From positions 9,300,001-9,364,000 of the forward strand of contig NC_003279.8 of the NCBI RefSeq assembly GCF_000002985.6: a stretch of DNA of 64,000 nt, given 5' to 3'. Made by a program: the position numbers and the translations under genes. Within the stretch, counting starts at the first letter, position 1. Each line of letters opens with the position of its first letter. Below the pieces are notes generated by a model. The model was not told the DNA's origin. It saw nothing but the letters and a program-made list of their open reading frames with translations, and made no database searches. This document shows, piece after piece, positions 1 through 10,328 of this stretch. Origin of the DNA: Caenorhabditis elegans. Lineage: Eukaryota > Nematoda > Chromadorea > Rhabditida > Rhabditidae.

Positions 1-569
1 CACTGGTAGTTTTTTTCTCGAGAAAATGAGATGGATTTTTGAGTCATTGGTTAGGTAAATATTGTTCAAGGGTCGGAAACAGAATTTGCACAAGACACAG
101 TTTTTATTTGGCTTTTTTTCAAAAATTAAATTGGGTTGCCAATATTCTGGAACTATTGAACAAAAATTGTGAATAAAGAGAAAATGAGAAAGTGGGCGTG
201 CCCCTAGTAGTTCTACTGTACCGCTTGACAACATTTTTAAATAGTTTTTCGTTTTGTTCAAATCTTCTTCCGGAAAATATAACCGAAAACAAAAAATTGA
301 AGAAGCCTTGATTTTTTTTTTGTTCTCCTGATGAACCACAACTTTACAGCGATTGTGAGAAAAGAGAGAGTGAAAAGATTCAAAGATCTGTCTGTGTCTC
401 TCTCACTTCACATACTATTTCTTATTTGAAGTGAATGTGTTTCGAGTTGAACACAAATTAATGAGGAAAGTGGGGATGTGTGAGCCATTTTGTAGATTCA
501 AGAACAACTTTTTGAAAGTGCTTTTAAATGAGAAAAACTGATCAAAAGATTTCGGAGCCTGGAGAAGTT
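1..569. other. intergenic, left of the mariner element
   Basis: AT-rich DNA with T-rich runs and a short CT/GA-rich patch near 360-410. No splice-consistent coding exon, RNA gene or repeat pair was recognised. The open frames here have no protein-like composition. Confidence 0.5.
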
Positions 570-1855
570 TACAGGGTGAGTCAAAATTATGGTAAGTCGA
601 GGCGCGCGCGCGAAAGTTCTGTGGTTCGGGTCTCCCCGCCAAAATTAATTGATTATGTTATTTCGTGTTTTGTTCATTTATTTTTCCATCGTTTTTCCTA
701 AAAAATAATTTTTTTTTCGCAGGTATGAGAGCGTCACCCATGCGTGAACCCATCGTTCGTTTTCATAGGAATGGTGTCGCGGCGAAGAGCATTGCTCGAC
801 GGCTCAAAGTGTCTGAAAAACTTGTTTCTACCACCATTGCACGGTTCAAGGAGCTCGGCAACTTTTCCGATAGATCCGGACGCGGAAGACCCCCCACAGT
901 CACTACACCAGCGATGATAAAAAAAGTTCGTGGACGCTTCCGTCACAACTCCGGGCGGTCGGTCTGTGCGATGGCCCGAGAATTGAAAATTTCGCAAAGT
1001 TCTCTGTGCCGAATGGTAAAAAACAACTTGAAATTGAAGGCTTACAAAAAATCTACTTGTCAATTTCTGTCTGAAGCTGCTAAAATCAAGAGAAAAGACC
1101 GTGCCATGAATCTACTCCGAAGATTCAGAAATGGAGCTCACAGGAAGGTACTTTTCACCGACGAAAAGATATTTTGCATTGAGCAGCCTTTTAATACGCA
1201 AAATGATCGAGTTTATGCAAAAACTCAGCCAAACTCCCGCGTTCAGCGTACTGGTTACCCGAAAGGAATCATGGTCTTTGCCGGAATCACTGCTAATGGA
1301 AAGACTCCACTCATTTTTGTTCCACAAGGGATAAAAGTTAACGGAAACAACTATTTAGATATGTTGAAGACGGAACTCATGCCCTGGGTCAAGAAGCATT
1401 TCAAAAAAACAAAATGGACTTTTCAGCAGGATGGGGCGCCTGCTCATAAGCACAAGAACGTTCAGGCATGGTGTGAAAGCAACTTCCCGGACTTCATCGC
1501 TTTCAATCAATGGCCACCGTCATCCCCGGATCTCAATCCGATGGATTACTCAGTATGGAGTGTCCTCGAAGCAGAAGCTTGTTCAAAACCGCATAGGAAT
1601 ATCGATTCGTTGAAAGATTCACTGAAGAAGGCATGGGACGAGCTGGATATCAACTACTTGCGCGCCACAGTCGACTCGTTCCCTAGGCGTCTGGAGGCCT
1701 GTGTTGCTGCTAATGGAGATATTTTCGAACTTTAAAATGTTTTTCTATAGTGTTTTTTACGGTGAATAAAATGTGTATAGTTAGAAGTTGTTTGTGTTTC
1801 TGGAAAAATGTATGGAGCACGGGAACTACTTACCATAATTTTGACTCACCCTGTA
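570..1855 (+). mobile_element. Tc1/mariner-superfamily transposon (DD37D), apparently complete
   Basis: Two perfect 28-bp terminal inverted repeats, each beginning TACAGGGTGAGTC, occupy 570-597 and 1828-1855. The outermost TA at each end is the expected TA target duplication, leaving an element of about 1.28 kb (572-1853). It encloses one uninterrupted transposase frame on the + strand. Size, TA duplication, TIRs and the catalytic signature all agree with a DD37D (maT-like) mariner. The identity of the two TIRs and the intact frame suggest recent insertion. Confidence 0.93.
725..1735 (+). CDS. mariner-type DD37D transposase
   Basis: The protein is 336 residues from the ATG at 725. Residues 7-40 and about 77-100 look like the paired helix-turn-helix DNA-binding domain (KSIARRLKVSEKLV; CAMARELKISQSSL), joined by a GRGRPP AT-hook-like linker near 52-57. 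The DDE/D catalytic core is readable: D146 in LFTDEKIF, D236 in QQDGAPAH and D274 in SPDLNPMDY. There are 37 residues between the second and third Asp, which defines the DD37D (maT) group rather than Tc1 (DD34E) or mariner (DD34D). The length is normal for the family and there is no stop or frameshift. The frame stays open upstream to 665, but a splice-acceptor-like TTTCGCAG just before the chosen ATG suggests that a short 5' exon or UTR may be spliced on there. It sits between perfect TIRs and may be functional. Confidence 0.9.
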   Translation: MRASPMREPIVRFHRNGVAAKSIARRLKVSEKLVSTTIARFKELGNFSDRSGRGRPPTVTTPAMIKKVRGRFRHNSGRSVCAMARELKISQSSLCRMVKNNLKLKAYKKSTCQFLSEAAKIKRKDRAMNLLRRFRNGAHRKVLFTDEKIFCIEQPFNTQNDRVYAKTQPNSRVQRTGYPKGIMVFAGITANGKTPLIFVPQGIKVNGNNYLDMLKTELMPWVKKHFKKTKWTFQQDGAPAHKHKNVQAWCESNFPDFIAFNQWPPSSPDLNPMDYSVWSVLEAEACSKPHRNIDSLKDSLKKAWDELDINYLRATVDSFPRRLEACVAANGDIFEL

Positions 1856-4800
1856 GAAAAAGTGATAAGGAGATATTTGCTTCAAAATTTTAGATCTAGT
1901 TGCAATAAAATAAATTGACTTTCCCATTTTCATTGAATAGAAAGGAATAATAGTGGAAAAAGGAGGAAAAGAGCACAAAGAGATCATGAAACAACTGGTG
2001 TTTTGTTAAACAATTTTGAAAATTGGAAACATTGTGGAATCTTTGATCTTGAAGCAATTGGCGTACTCAACTGCACTATAGATATTCTCTGTGATAAGTA
2101 TATTATATTAACTGGTAAATGGGATTAAATGAATCAAAAATGTAAAAGTTCTTGTGAAGAAATTATATTACCATAGTATCGAAACTCTGGCACATATTTT
2201 TTCGGGTGAGTCTCACCAGAAAAGTTTATGGCAGCGTTTTTAATTTTAAGAGTTAAAAATATGAGTAAATTTTTAACAAATTTTAAAAAAGTCAGAAGAT
2301 TTAAGTTTCTGAAAATAGAAAATTGAGGGCACCGAAAATACCAAAAGTAAAAAACCATAAAATTGTTTTTCAGCTTCTCATAATTTTTTACTCATTTATT
2401 TAAATTAGAATATTTAACAAATAAGCTCAAAAAGTGACGTTGAAACTTTTTTTCTTGTTTCTGGTCGAAACCACCAATACCAACACAAAATGCCGTTCAA
2501 ACAGAAAAAAAGAGAGAATGAGTATTGAGAGGCTCAAGAACGCACTTACAACCTGCTCTCTTTCTGCTCTCAAAAGAGCCAACCACATGATACGTAAACA
2601 GTGCTCACTTGGAAGGAAAATTGAGGATTTATTAAAGAACATGGTCATCCACAAAGTTTAATATTTCAAGTTTTTCATATCGTTTGAGAAATTTAAATGT
2701 ACCAGAAATTTTGAAAATTTTCCTTAATTTATTAATTTTTTTCATTGTTATACTGTTATTGAATTTAAATTCTTTTCAGCCGAAGGCGTTTTTCCGCAAA
2801 AACTTATTCTAAAAGGTGTTTAATTATTACTTTTTGAGAAAACTTTATCGATTCAGCAAATTTTTTCTGGTTAATCAAGTTTTCTTCACTGAAAAATATC
2901 TTTAATTTTGACAAACAATTCTGACTCGAATTAAAAAATAAAAAAAGAAAAAAATAATAATGAGTTCATCCCTAAAGTAGAAAATGAGCTTACAATTAGA
3001 ATAATTTTTAATTTTTTAAGAGTTATATTCGGACAAGCAATGCAAGTTATAGAAAAGACGAATGAAAAATATATTTGAAAAGAATCAAGAAGTCAAAATT
3101 GTGAACATCAAAAGCTCATCGTTGCTCTTGCTTATAATTATTCATTAGATCACTTTGTCCTCATGTCCCTGACACATATTCTTATTTATTACAACACTTT
3201 GACAAATCCCCTGCGGGTTCAACCATTCATCTCACTTTGAATATTTGCACCCATTGAAAATTGGATAAGAAAAGAAGAAAGGAGAAATAGGAACAATTGT
3301 AAATCATTGATGAGTTCAAATGGAAAATATGACCTAGAGATTGAAAGAAAAAGAGAAAGTGAGGGAAAAGCTCAAAGCATCAGAGATTACACAATTTCAA
3401 GTGGGTATATTGATAGGTATAGACATAACGGGATAATTGAACAAAAACTCCCACTTCTATTTCAAGTGTTTCGGTGGAAAATTACATGTTTTTCAGTTTT
3501 TAATAAATTGCAGAATTTCAAAAGATTTATTCAGAGTTCCCTTGTTGCATCAAGAGTTTTGTGGCTAACATTTTGGACTTAAGAACTTGAAATTTTTGAA
3601 ACTTTCTCGAAACTTTGTAAAAACTTTTTCTCTTAGAAATGTAGAGTAGCGGCCGAGTACAAAAAAGCATACAAATAACACAATTTCAGCTATTGAACTT
3701 TATCATGAAAATAAAATTTCATTCGACAATTGTGAAATAGTGATTTGAAAAACATGAATTGTGAACACGTGTCAACAAGTTAAAGTTTATGTTTTCTACC
3801 ACAATAATTTGATGTCAGGTGACAATATATCCCAATAACACTTATAAATGATAAGCTTACCTGATGCCGGAGTGATAATGACACGTGGAATTGTGATTAT
3901 TGTTACAGATACATCTCGGCTTCTCATCTGAAATTCATGGCAATTTTCATGTTTCAAAAATTAAATTTTTAAAGTAGTGTAGCCAGTAGGAAATATGTTT
4001 AAATTCCCTCCTATAAGGCTGAAATAACCAAATATCATAGGAAATGCCATATACTTACCACCAATCATAACTTTGAAAGTCAATCAAAAAACTGTGCTTT
4101 TTGAGTATTAGTTCGGGCTAGTCTAGAATTTTTTAAAGTTTGACAAATTCCTAGAACGTATTGATTTTTTTTGAATTTTTTCTCTCCACGGGCTTCACCT
4201 TTAAAAAAACTTCTTCATTCAAAGATCGGTCAGATTTTTGGCAAATGTTTCATATTTTAAAAATTTCGTTTAAAATAGTTTGGATGTATATATTAATGCT
4301 ATACATTAATGGTTTTTATAATTTTTCTCCATAAATCTGTTTTTTAAAGATACCACCAATTGTGCGGAAAATTCAAATTTATACTACTTTCTCGTCGAAA
4401 TAAGAATCATAACTTTCATGATAACATTCTCTATACTTTTCCATTGTTCCAAACCAATTGTGTTTCCATTTTGGGATAGTTTCCTATTTGAAACAAAAAT
4501 ATGTAACTTTTCAAACCAAAGTCAAAGAAAAACGAATTTAAACTAAAAAACTAGTTGTTCTCTCGTCAGAGCCCTTCAGGAAAAGCTCACGGAGATATGG
4601 GAGGAGTGTACACTTGGGAATGCTCACAAAGAAGAACCAACGGGAATTTTTGAATTGTTTTGTGTGTGAAAAAGTAGAGATTGTTCTACAGAAAAATAAG
4701 AAGGACAAAGATGAAAACGTTACCCAAGAATGGTCATCCGTCTGTTTAAACAGGGCAGAGAGTTGATCTCAAAGATTTGGGAGGCTCCTATAAAGAAAAG

Positions 4801-5762
4801 GTCAAATTGAAAGAGGGAACCGCCCAAGTAAAGTGTTCACGAACAGGTTGTATTGATACTGTTCCCAAAATACACCCGTCTGATGGTCAATTAAACATTG
4901 AAAAACAATGTATTAAAAAGTCGCATGATACTTGTAGTATTTGGTATTCCACGTTTTAAATTGAAAATTTTGTTTTCTATAAGCATCAAGGCTGATAATC
5001 TATATTTAAACAATTTCGTAATTTTCAGTATGTGTATTAAGTGGATTATTAAAATTTATTTTCATACGGTTAGTACGGCGTATGCTGAGGACAGCTTCAA
5101 ATTCATTTTAGTCAATCAGAAATATTGATCTTTATATGAATTAAAATGCGAGGAATTTACTAAAAAAAAAGAGGGCCACAAAAGGACGCATCAAACCTAT
5201 AAAAATCAATATTTTTGAAATGTGTAAGATGGATTCGAAGGTTCACTATAAGACGTACTAACCGGATGAGAATAATTTTAACGATACTAAAAATTCCCAC
5301 TCCTAGTAAGCATGAACAGTGGCAACCAGCTGAAATGATTTTTGAAATCAATTCAACCGACAGCAATTTCTATTCATTTTAAATAGATAAACGGTATTTT
5401 GGTACTTGTGTATTATTTCCCCTCATTTTAAAATAATAAATTTTAAAAAAAGTTTTTGTATTTTTGGCTTAGAAATTATGTACACAAGTACCGTATTTTT
5501 AGTGTGGGGGTACTGTGGGATTACTGTAATATTAATTTGAATACAGAATTTTCTCTGAAGTGAGACAAGGATAGTGTTTGGTTAGGGAAGAGGTACTGAA
5601 GGATTACTGTAGTTATTATTTTGTAAAATGTTCAACCGGTTTAGTGTTGTATTTTCTGTGAAATCTATCAATTAATCAGCATTGAAAGTCATTTAAAATT
5701 CTATTTCAACAGCGAGACGCAAGAAAAAAACATGATAAAGTCAATTCAATCAGACCGCAATT
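1856..5762. other. gene-poor intergenic region
   Basis: No exon chain with consistent splice phases was found. A fragment near 2190-2240 (tctcaccagaaaagtttatgg) resembles the arms of the inverted repeat at 14.96-15.18 kb, so it is probably a diverged transposon remnant. A short inverted motif (GGTACTTGTGTA, near 5401-5412 and its reverse complement at 5481-5492) was also noted. The longest open frames (3307-3582, 4777-4959) are not protein-like. Confidence 0.5.
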
Positions 5763-5850
5763 TTTATTCGATATTTTGAACAATGCCATTAATTAAAACC
5801 CGTAGCATTTAAGAATATATTCAAAAGTATATATATTTAACAGTAAAAAA

Positions 5851-6819
5851 TTAAATTTTCTGATACAGATTATTCTCCCTGATAAAATTGATAACCTCAT
5901 CTGGCGTCGAATATTTTATGGATTTTTTATTCATAATTGCGGCTCGAAGACGTGTTGAACTAACTCCACTGGGACACACTTCATCTTTCACTTGAATTAT
6001 TCTATCACAAAATTCGGAAATTGCAGGCATTGATTGAATTGTGTTCAATGGATTCGATCCTTCCCGTGACAAAACTATTAATCCAAATTCTGTTATAATC
6101 GTTCGAATATCACTGGAATTCCAAAGATTTGATCCATCGGGAAGAATTCTTGTGAATGAATCTACTACGTCACCTCCGACGACTAACATCATACCGACGT
6201 CTGATCCAAATTTCTCCTGGAAATAAGAATTGATTAAGTTTTAGTTTTATTAAGGGGTTATGATTGGTGATAGCAGAATATTGATATTTTAAAAATATTT
6301 TTAAAAACTAAGTTTCTAAAAATGCTCAACTTTTGAAAATTTTCGCGATTTTTTGGTGTGTGAAACTTCCCAATTTTAATTCCCTTTCGGTTTTTTAAGT
6401 TTTCAGAAAAAAAAGGGCGAACCTGAACAAGTTCTCTATGATGTCTAAGAACATCAATTGTCCTTGTCCACGTGGTTCGAGTACATTCCCAGTCATCGGC
6501 TCGTATCCAATCAGAACTTTTTGTGGCGGCTCGAACCATTTGAATGCTGAATTAGAACATTTTTTATCAAGTCTTAAAAACTTTTTCTACCGAAAATTAG
6601 ATTTTATAAGCGTTGGTTTATTGTTGTATGAATCAGCAACGGGACTCATTATTCCTTCAACAACTTGTGTATTAATCGTTTCGAGATGTGACCTGGCGAC
6701 CTGAAAATTCATATATCATACATTTAATGTTTTTTTTATTTGATTACCTCAAGCATACGTAAATGTGCAATTGTTGGTGGATTGAACGACCCGACGGCAA
6801 GAAGAGCGACTCGTTTCAT
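5851..6819 (-). CDS. nmat-2: nicotinamide/nicotinate mononucleotide adenylyltransferase
   Basis: Joins ATP to NMN or NaMN to make NAD or deamido-NAD, the last shared step of NAD synthesis and salvage. Four exons on the minus strand, 6748-6819, 6591-6700, 6423-6546 and 5851-6216, join in phase to give 223 residues. Residues 10-19 are the nucleotidyltransferase ATP motif GSFNPPTIAH. Exon 3 carries the SDWIRADDWE and VLRHHRELVQ segments typical of eukaryotic NMNATs, and residues 188-193 (SSTRLR) match the second ATP-binding motif. The length fits the short, single-domain NMNATs and no targeting extension is seen. A candidate poly(A) signal lies at 5763-5768. The family call is secure; the symbol comes from recognising the locus (C. 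elegans has two paralogues). Confidence 0.9.
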
Positions 6820-8444
6820 CGTTTTATCACAATATTTATTGAAACTGAAAAATATTTTGTTTTCTTCTGAGCTATTTAGAACGAAACGTTTTTGAAAAAA
6901 TATGAAAAATATCGAGAGTGATCAGAAACGAAAAATTTTTTTTAAAAGTGTGTCAAAAAATGCAAGTCAGGTGGAAAATCAGGATACGTTTAGGAAATTT
7001 CTTATTTATTGAACCTTTTATTCACAAAATCGACAAATTTTTATGATTGGGAAATATTAAAATTAAGCATGAAACAAATTTAAAATGAGAATTTTAATGT
7101 GAAAACATTCTAATACAGTTTACTCTTAAAGGGACATGGCTCAAACAAAAAAAGTTGTCTCGCAACGACTCAGCTACAGTAGTCTCTTTTGAATTTTCTT
7201 GAATATTATTTGAGACCCGAAGAACTCGGGGGATGTCCAATTGGGGGGATTACCAACTCGGGGGATTGGCCCCGCCCACAGAACCGTGGCTTGCAATACG
7301 CCCATTTCTGCAACTGCCGCACGGTTTTAAAATTATTTTTTCTTGTTATTTCTCGCTCTATTGAGAAAAATACAGTTTTAAAACCGTGCGGCAGTTGCAG
7401 AAATAGGCGTATTGCAAGCCACGGTTCTGTAGGCGGGGCCAATCCCCGAGTTGGTAATCCCCCCAGTTGGACATCCCCCGAGTTCTTCGGGTCTCTATTA
7501 TTTCACACTTTTTCCGCTTAATTTTGCGCGTTTTTTTTAAATTTAGCCAAAAATTACCGGAAAATAAAAGTTTTTCGAAATGAAAAATAATTTTCATCAA
7601 AAATGTAAAATTGGCCTAGCGCGAAAAAATATAAATTCGAAAGCGCGCGCACCGAAAAGCCTCCTCCCGTTTTCATCCATTTTTGTCTAACTGTCTGCGA
7701 TGTCACACAAACATTGAATACTCAGTCAACTGCGCCCGTCACCACCCCAGAAGGTACGCAGCCAAATTGGCTACCCCCGACGAAGCCCGTGTGTGTCATC
7801 GATGTCTGTTGCGCAAATATTTCTTTTTTTTAGTTTTATTGATTTTCATATATCCTGCAATTTAATTCGTTCACTACTTTTGGATGCTTCCAGAAAACTA
7901 ATTTTAATCTCAAACTTCATCAAAACTTGAGAAAAAAGTTTATCAATTAATCAAATTACACGTGATGAATAATATGCAGAGATAAGCAAACTGAATTGAT
8001 GAAAATAGTGATCAAAACCCGTATTTCTTTATCGATTTCATCACAATTTCGTTCCTCGTGAGACACCCGTATGAATCAATAATACGCTTGTTTACCACTC
8101 TTCAGTCTCTCGCGTGCCTTCAATCTTTTTCGGAAATTGCTCATTTCAAATCAATTTTTCCACTTTTTAAGTACAAGGATTTTTAGAAATTTTTCTAGAA
8201 ATTTCAGGGATTCAAAATTGTTTTATCAATGAGAATTGAGATATAGAATTTTAGTCGAACATTATTTTTTTTGTTCTTTCTGGAAAGAAAAATGCAACAT
8301 TATTTCTCTTTGAAACCATTTTGATATTTTTTCAGCTGAATCCTCCCTCATATCGTTTCCTATGTGAAATTATGCTTATTTTTTGCTTGTAATTTATTCG
8401 ATCGATTTTTAATGTAATAAATTCAACAAATTTGTATTTAGAAA
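6820..8444. other. intergenic between nmat-2 and rab-5 (divergent promoters)
   Basis: nmat-2 (-) and rab-5 (+) are divergently arranged, so this stretch should hold both promoters. It also contains the 284-bp palindrome listed separately. A GC-richer patch near 7640-7800 with a donor-like AGAAG|GTACGC at about 7752 could be a 5' noncoding exon of rab-5. That reading is inference only. Confidence 0.5.
7212..7495. repeat. near-perfect 284-bp palindrome (foldback element)
   Basis: The left arm starts GAGACCCGAAGAACTCGGGG at 7212 and the right arm ends with its reverse complement at 7495. The arms are about 120 bp each, near-identical, and separated by an AT-rich loop of roughly 45 bp (about 7332-7376). 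The arms are much more GC-rich than their surroundings. No coding capacity is seen. This looks like a non-autonomous foldback or MITE-type element. Confidence 0.88.
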
Positions 8445-9770
8445 ATGGCCGCCCGAAACGCAGGAACCGCCCGGCCTGGAGGTCCAAACAGAACGTGCCA
8501 GTTCAAACTCGTTCTTCTCGGAGAAAGTGCTGTAGGTGAGTTGATACTGAAAATGGAAAAAACCGCTAAAGGTTGGAGTAGAAAATAAAAGCAAACAAGA
8601 ACAGTTTTCCAAAAAATAAAGATTTTTTTATTCTACTCCGTTCTGTCTGTAGCATATTTCGCAGTTGCTGAAAACCGTCACAAAATTTCGAAATTGCGTT
8701 GATTTCGAAGTTTAATTCTTCGTCTTTTGATTGTTTATATGTTTAGAATTATGGGTCATCTGATAGTTGCTAGCATATGACGTATATGCTCTCTTATTTC
8801 ACCTAAACATCACAGAAAACTATCATTTCAGGCAAATCATCTCTCGTATTGCGATTCGTCAAGGGACAATTTCACGAGTATCAGGAGTCGACTATAGGTG
8901 CTGCGTTCCTCACTCAAACTGTGAGTTTTTGAATTTTTTGTGAAAATATAACAATTTTCCCTAATTTGAACAAAAATTTTGACTAAAATGAAAAATCTCG
9001 AATTTTAATAATATATTGTTTTTTAATAATATAATTGCGGAGATTTTTGCTCGAAAAACACGGATTTTATATTGAAAGACGTAAAAACGTTAATAATTAA
9101 GAATTGAATTTTCGAAATTTCAGGTGTGCCTTGACGATGCAACAATTAAATTCGAAATCTGGGATACTGCAGGACAAGAAAGATATCATTCATTGGCACC
9201 AATGTACTATCGAGGAGCTCAAGCGGCTATTGTTGTCTACGATATTACCAATCAAGAATCTTTCCAAAAAGCGAAAAATTGGGTAAAAGAACTGCAGCGA
9301 CAGGCATCTCCAAATATTGTGATGGCATTGGCTGGAAACAAGGCTGATGTTGCCAATAAGCGAACTGTTGAGTATGAAGAAGCTAATGCTTATGCTGAGG
9401 ACAATGCTCTCTTGTTCATGGAGACATCTGCGAAGGTACATTAGAAAATTTGGATTTTGACAATAAAAACATGTTAACAGAGTACTGAAATAGATCAAAA
9501 ACTAAAATTGTTATTAAAAATAACAATAAACTTTGTTTTCTGCGAAGATAGTTTTTGAACTAATCTCCATTAAAAAATGAATGAGAAATTTAAGATTTCC
9601 AATTTAAAATCAATTCTCTATTTATTTAATTACAGACCTCAATGAACGTGAACGATATTTTCATGGCAATAGCTAAAAAGTTGCCAATCGGACCAGCACA
9701 GGGTGAACCAACGGGAACTGTCGATATGAACCAACCACAACAGCAACAAAAGGGTTCATGCTGTAAATAA
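8445..9770 (+). CDS. rab-5: Rab5 GTPase, early endosome
   Basis: Small GTPase controlling early-endosome fusion and endocytic traffic. Four exons (8445-8535, 8832-8920, 9124-9435, 9636-9770) give 208 residues with consistent phases. The GTP-binding motifs are all present: GESAVGKS at 26-33, switch-I STIGAAF near 50-56, [10 protein letters not shown] from 73, NKAD at 132-135 and TSAK at 161-164. The C terminus GSCCK carries the paired cysteines for geranylgeranylation. The ATG at 8445 follows a TTTAG acceptor by three bases, consistent with SL trans-splicing directly onto the start or a 5' noncoding exon. Rab5-specific sequence and full length make the call firm. A poly(A) signal AATAAA lies at 10206-10211. 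Confidence 0.98.
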
Positions 9771-10328
9771 ATTGACGACTTTTTCATGTACCATCAACCC
9801 TTCTAGCTCCGCTCCTCTTTTGTTCTATATATCTTTTGAATCCAACGCCTGTGATCGTCGTCATTGTTTTCCCCTCGAAAAAAAAACACTTTTGAACAAG
9901 TTTTTTGTGCTCGCTTTCTTTATTTATTTTCACTCTTTTAACCCATATTTTCTCATTTTTTGTATATTTCTGACTAATGTTCAGCCAGTGAATGAGCTTG
10001 CACAATTGGCTCTGCCCATTTGCTTTTTATATGCGAAAACTCCCATTTTTTCATTCAAATGTTCCAATTATTTATTGCTTCTCACCATCAACATCCAAGT
10101 CCCGAACCCCACCATCCCACTGTTAGTACTTTTCTCGTCAAAGTTTCACCACCTTTTTGTCAATTTTTTTTCAAAATTTTATAGCATCCTTTCAGAATCT
10201 ATCCGAATAAATTGAAGTTCGAAAATGTATATACTTGGTAACACAAAACCCTTCGTATACGATCGATATTAGATATTGAATTCAATTTTCTGAAAAACAA
10301 CAAGGTGAGAATTATTTGAAGAATACAA
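9771..10328 (+). other. rab-5 3'UTR and short gap before uev-3
   Basis: This is the pyrimidine-rich 3'UTR of rab-5, ending at a poly(A) signal at 10206-10211. Only about 118 bp separate that signal from the uev-3 ATG. Same-strand genes this close are typical of C. elegans operons, in which the downstream gene is trans-spliced to SL2. A 147-codon open frame here is not supported as a gene. Confidence 0.6.

Noticed and set aside
9772-10215. 147-codon open frame after rab-5
   Set aside because: It lies in the rab-5 3'UTR, is dominated by Phe/Ser/Leu from T-rich DNA and shows no domain.
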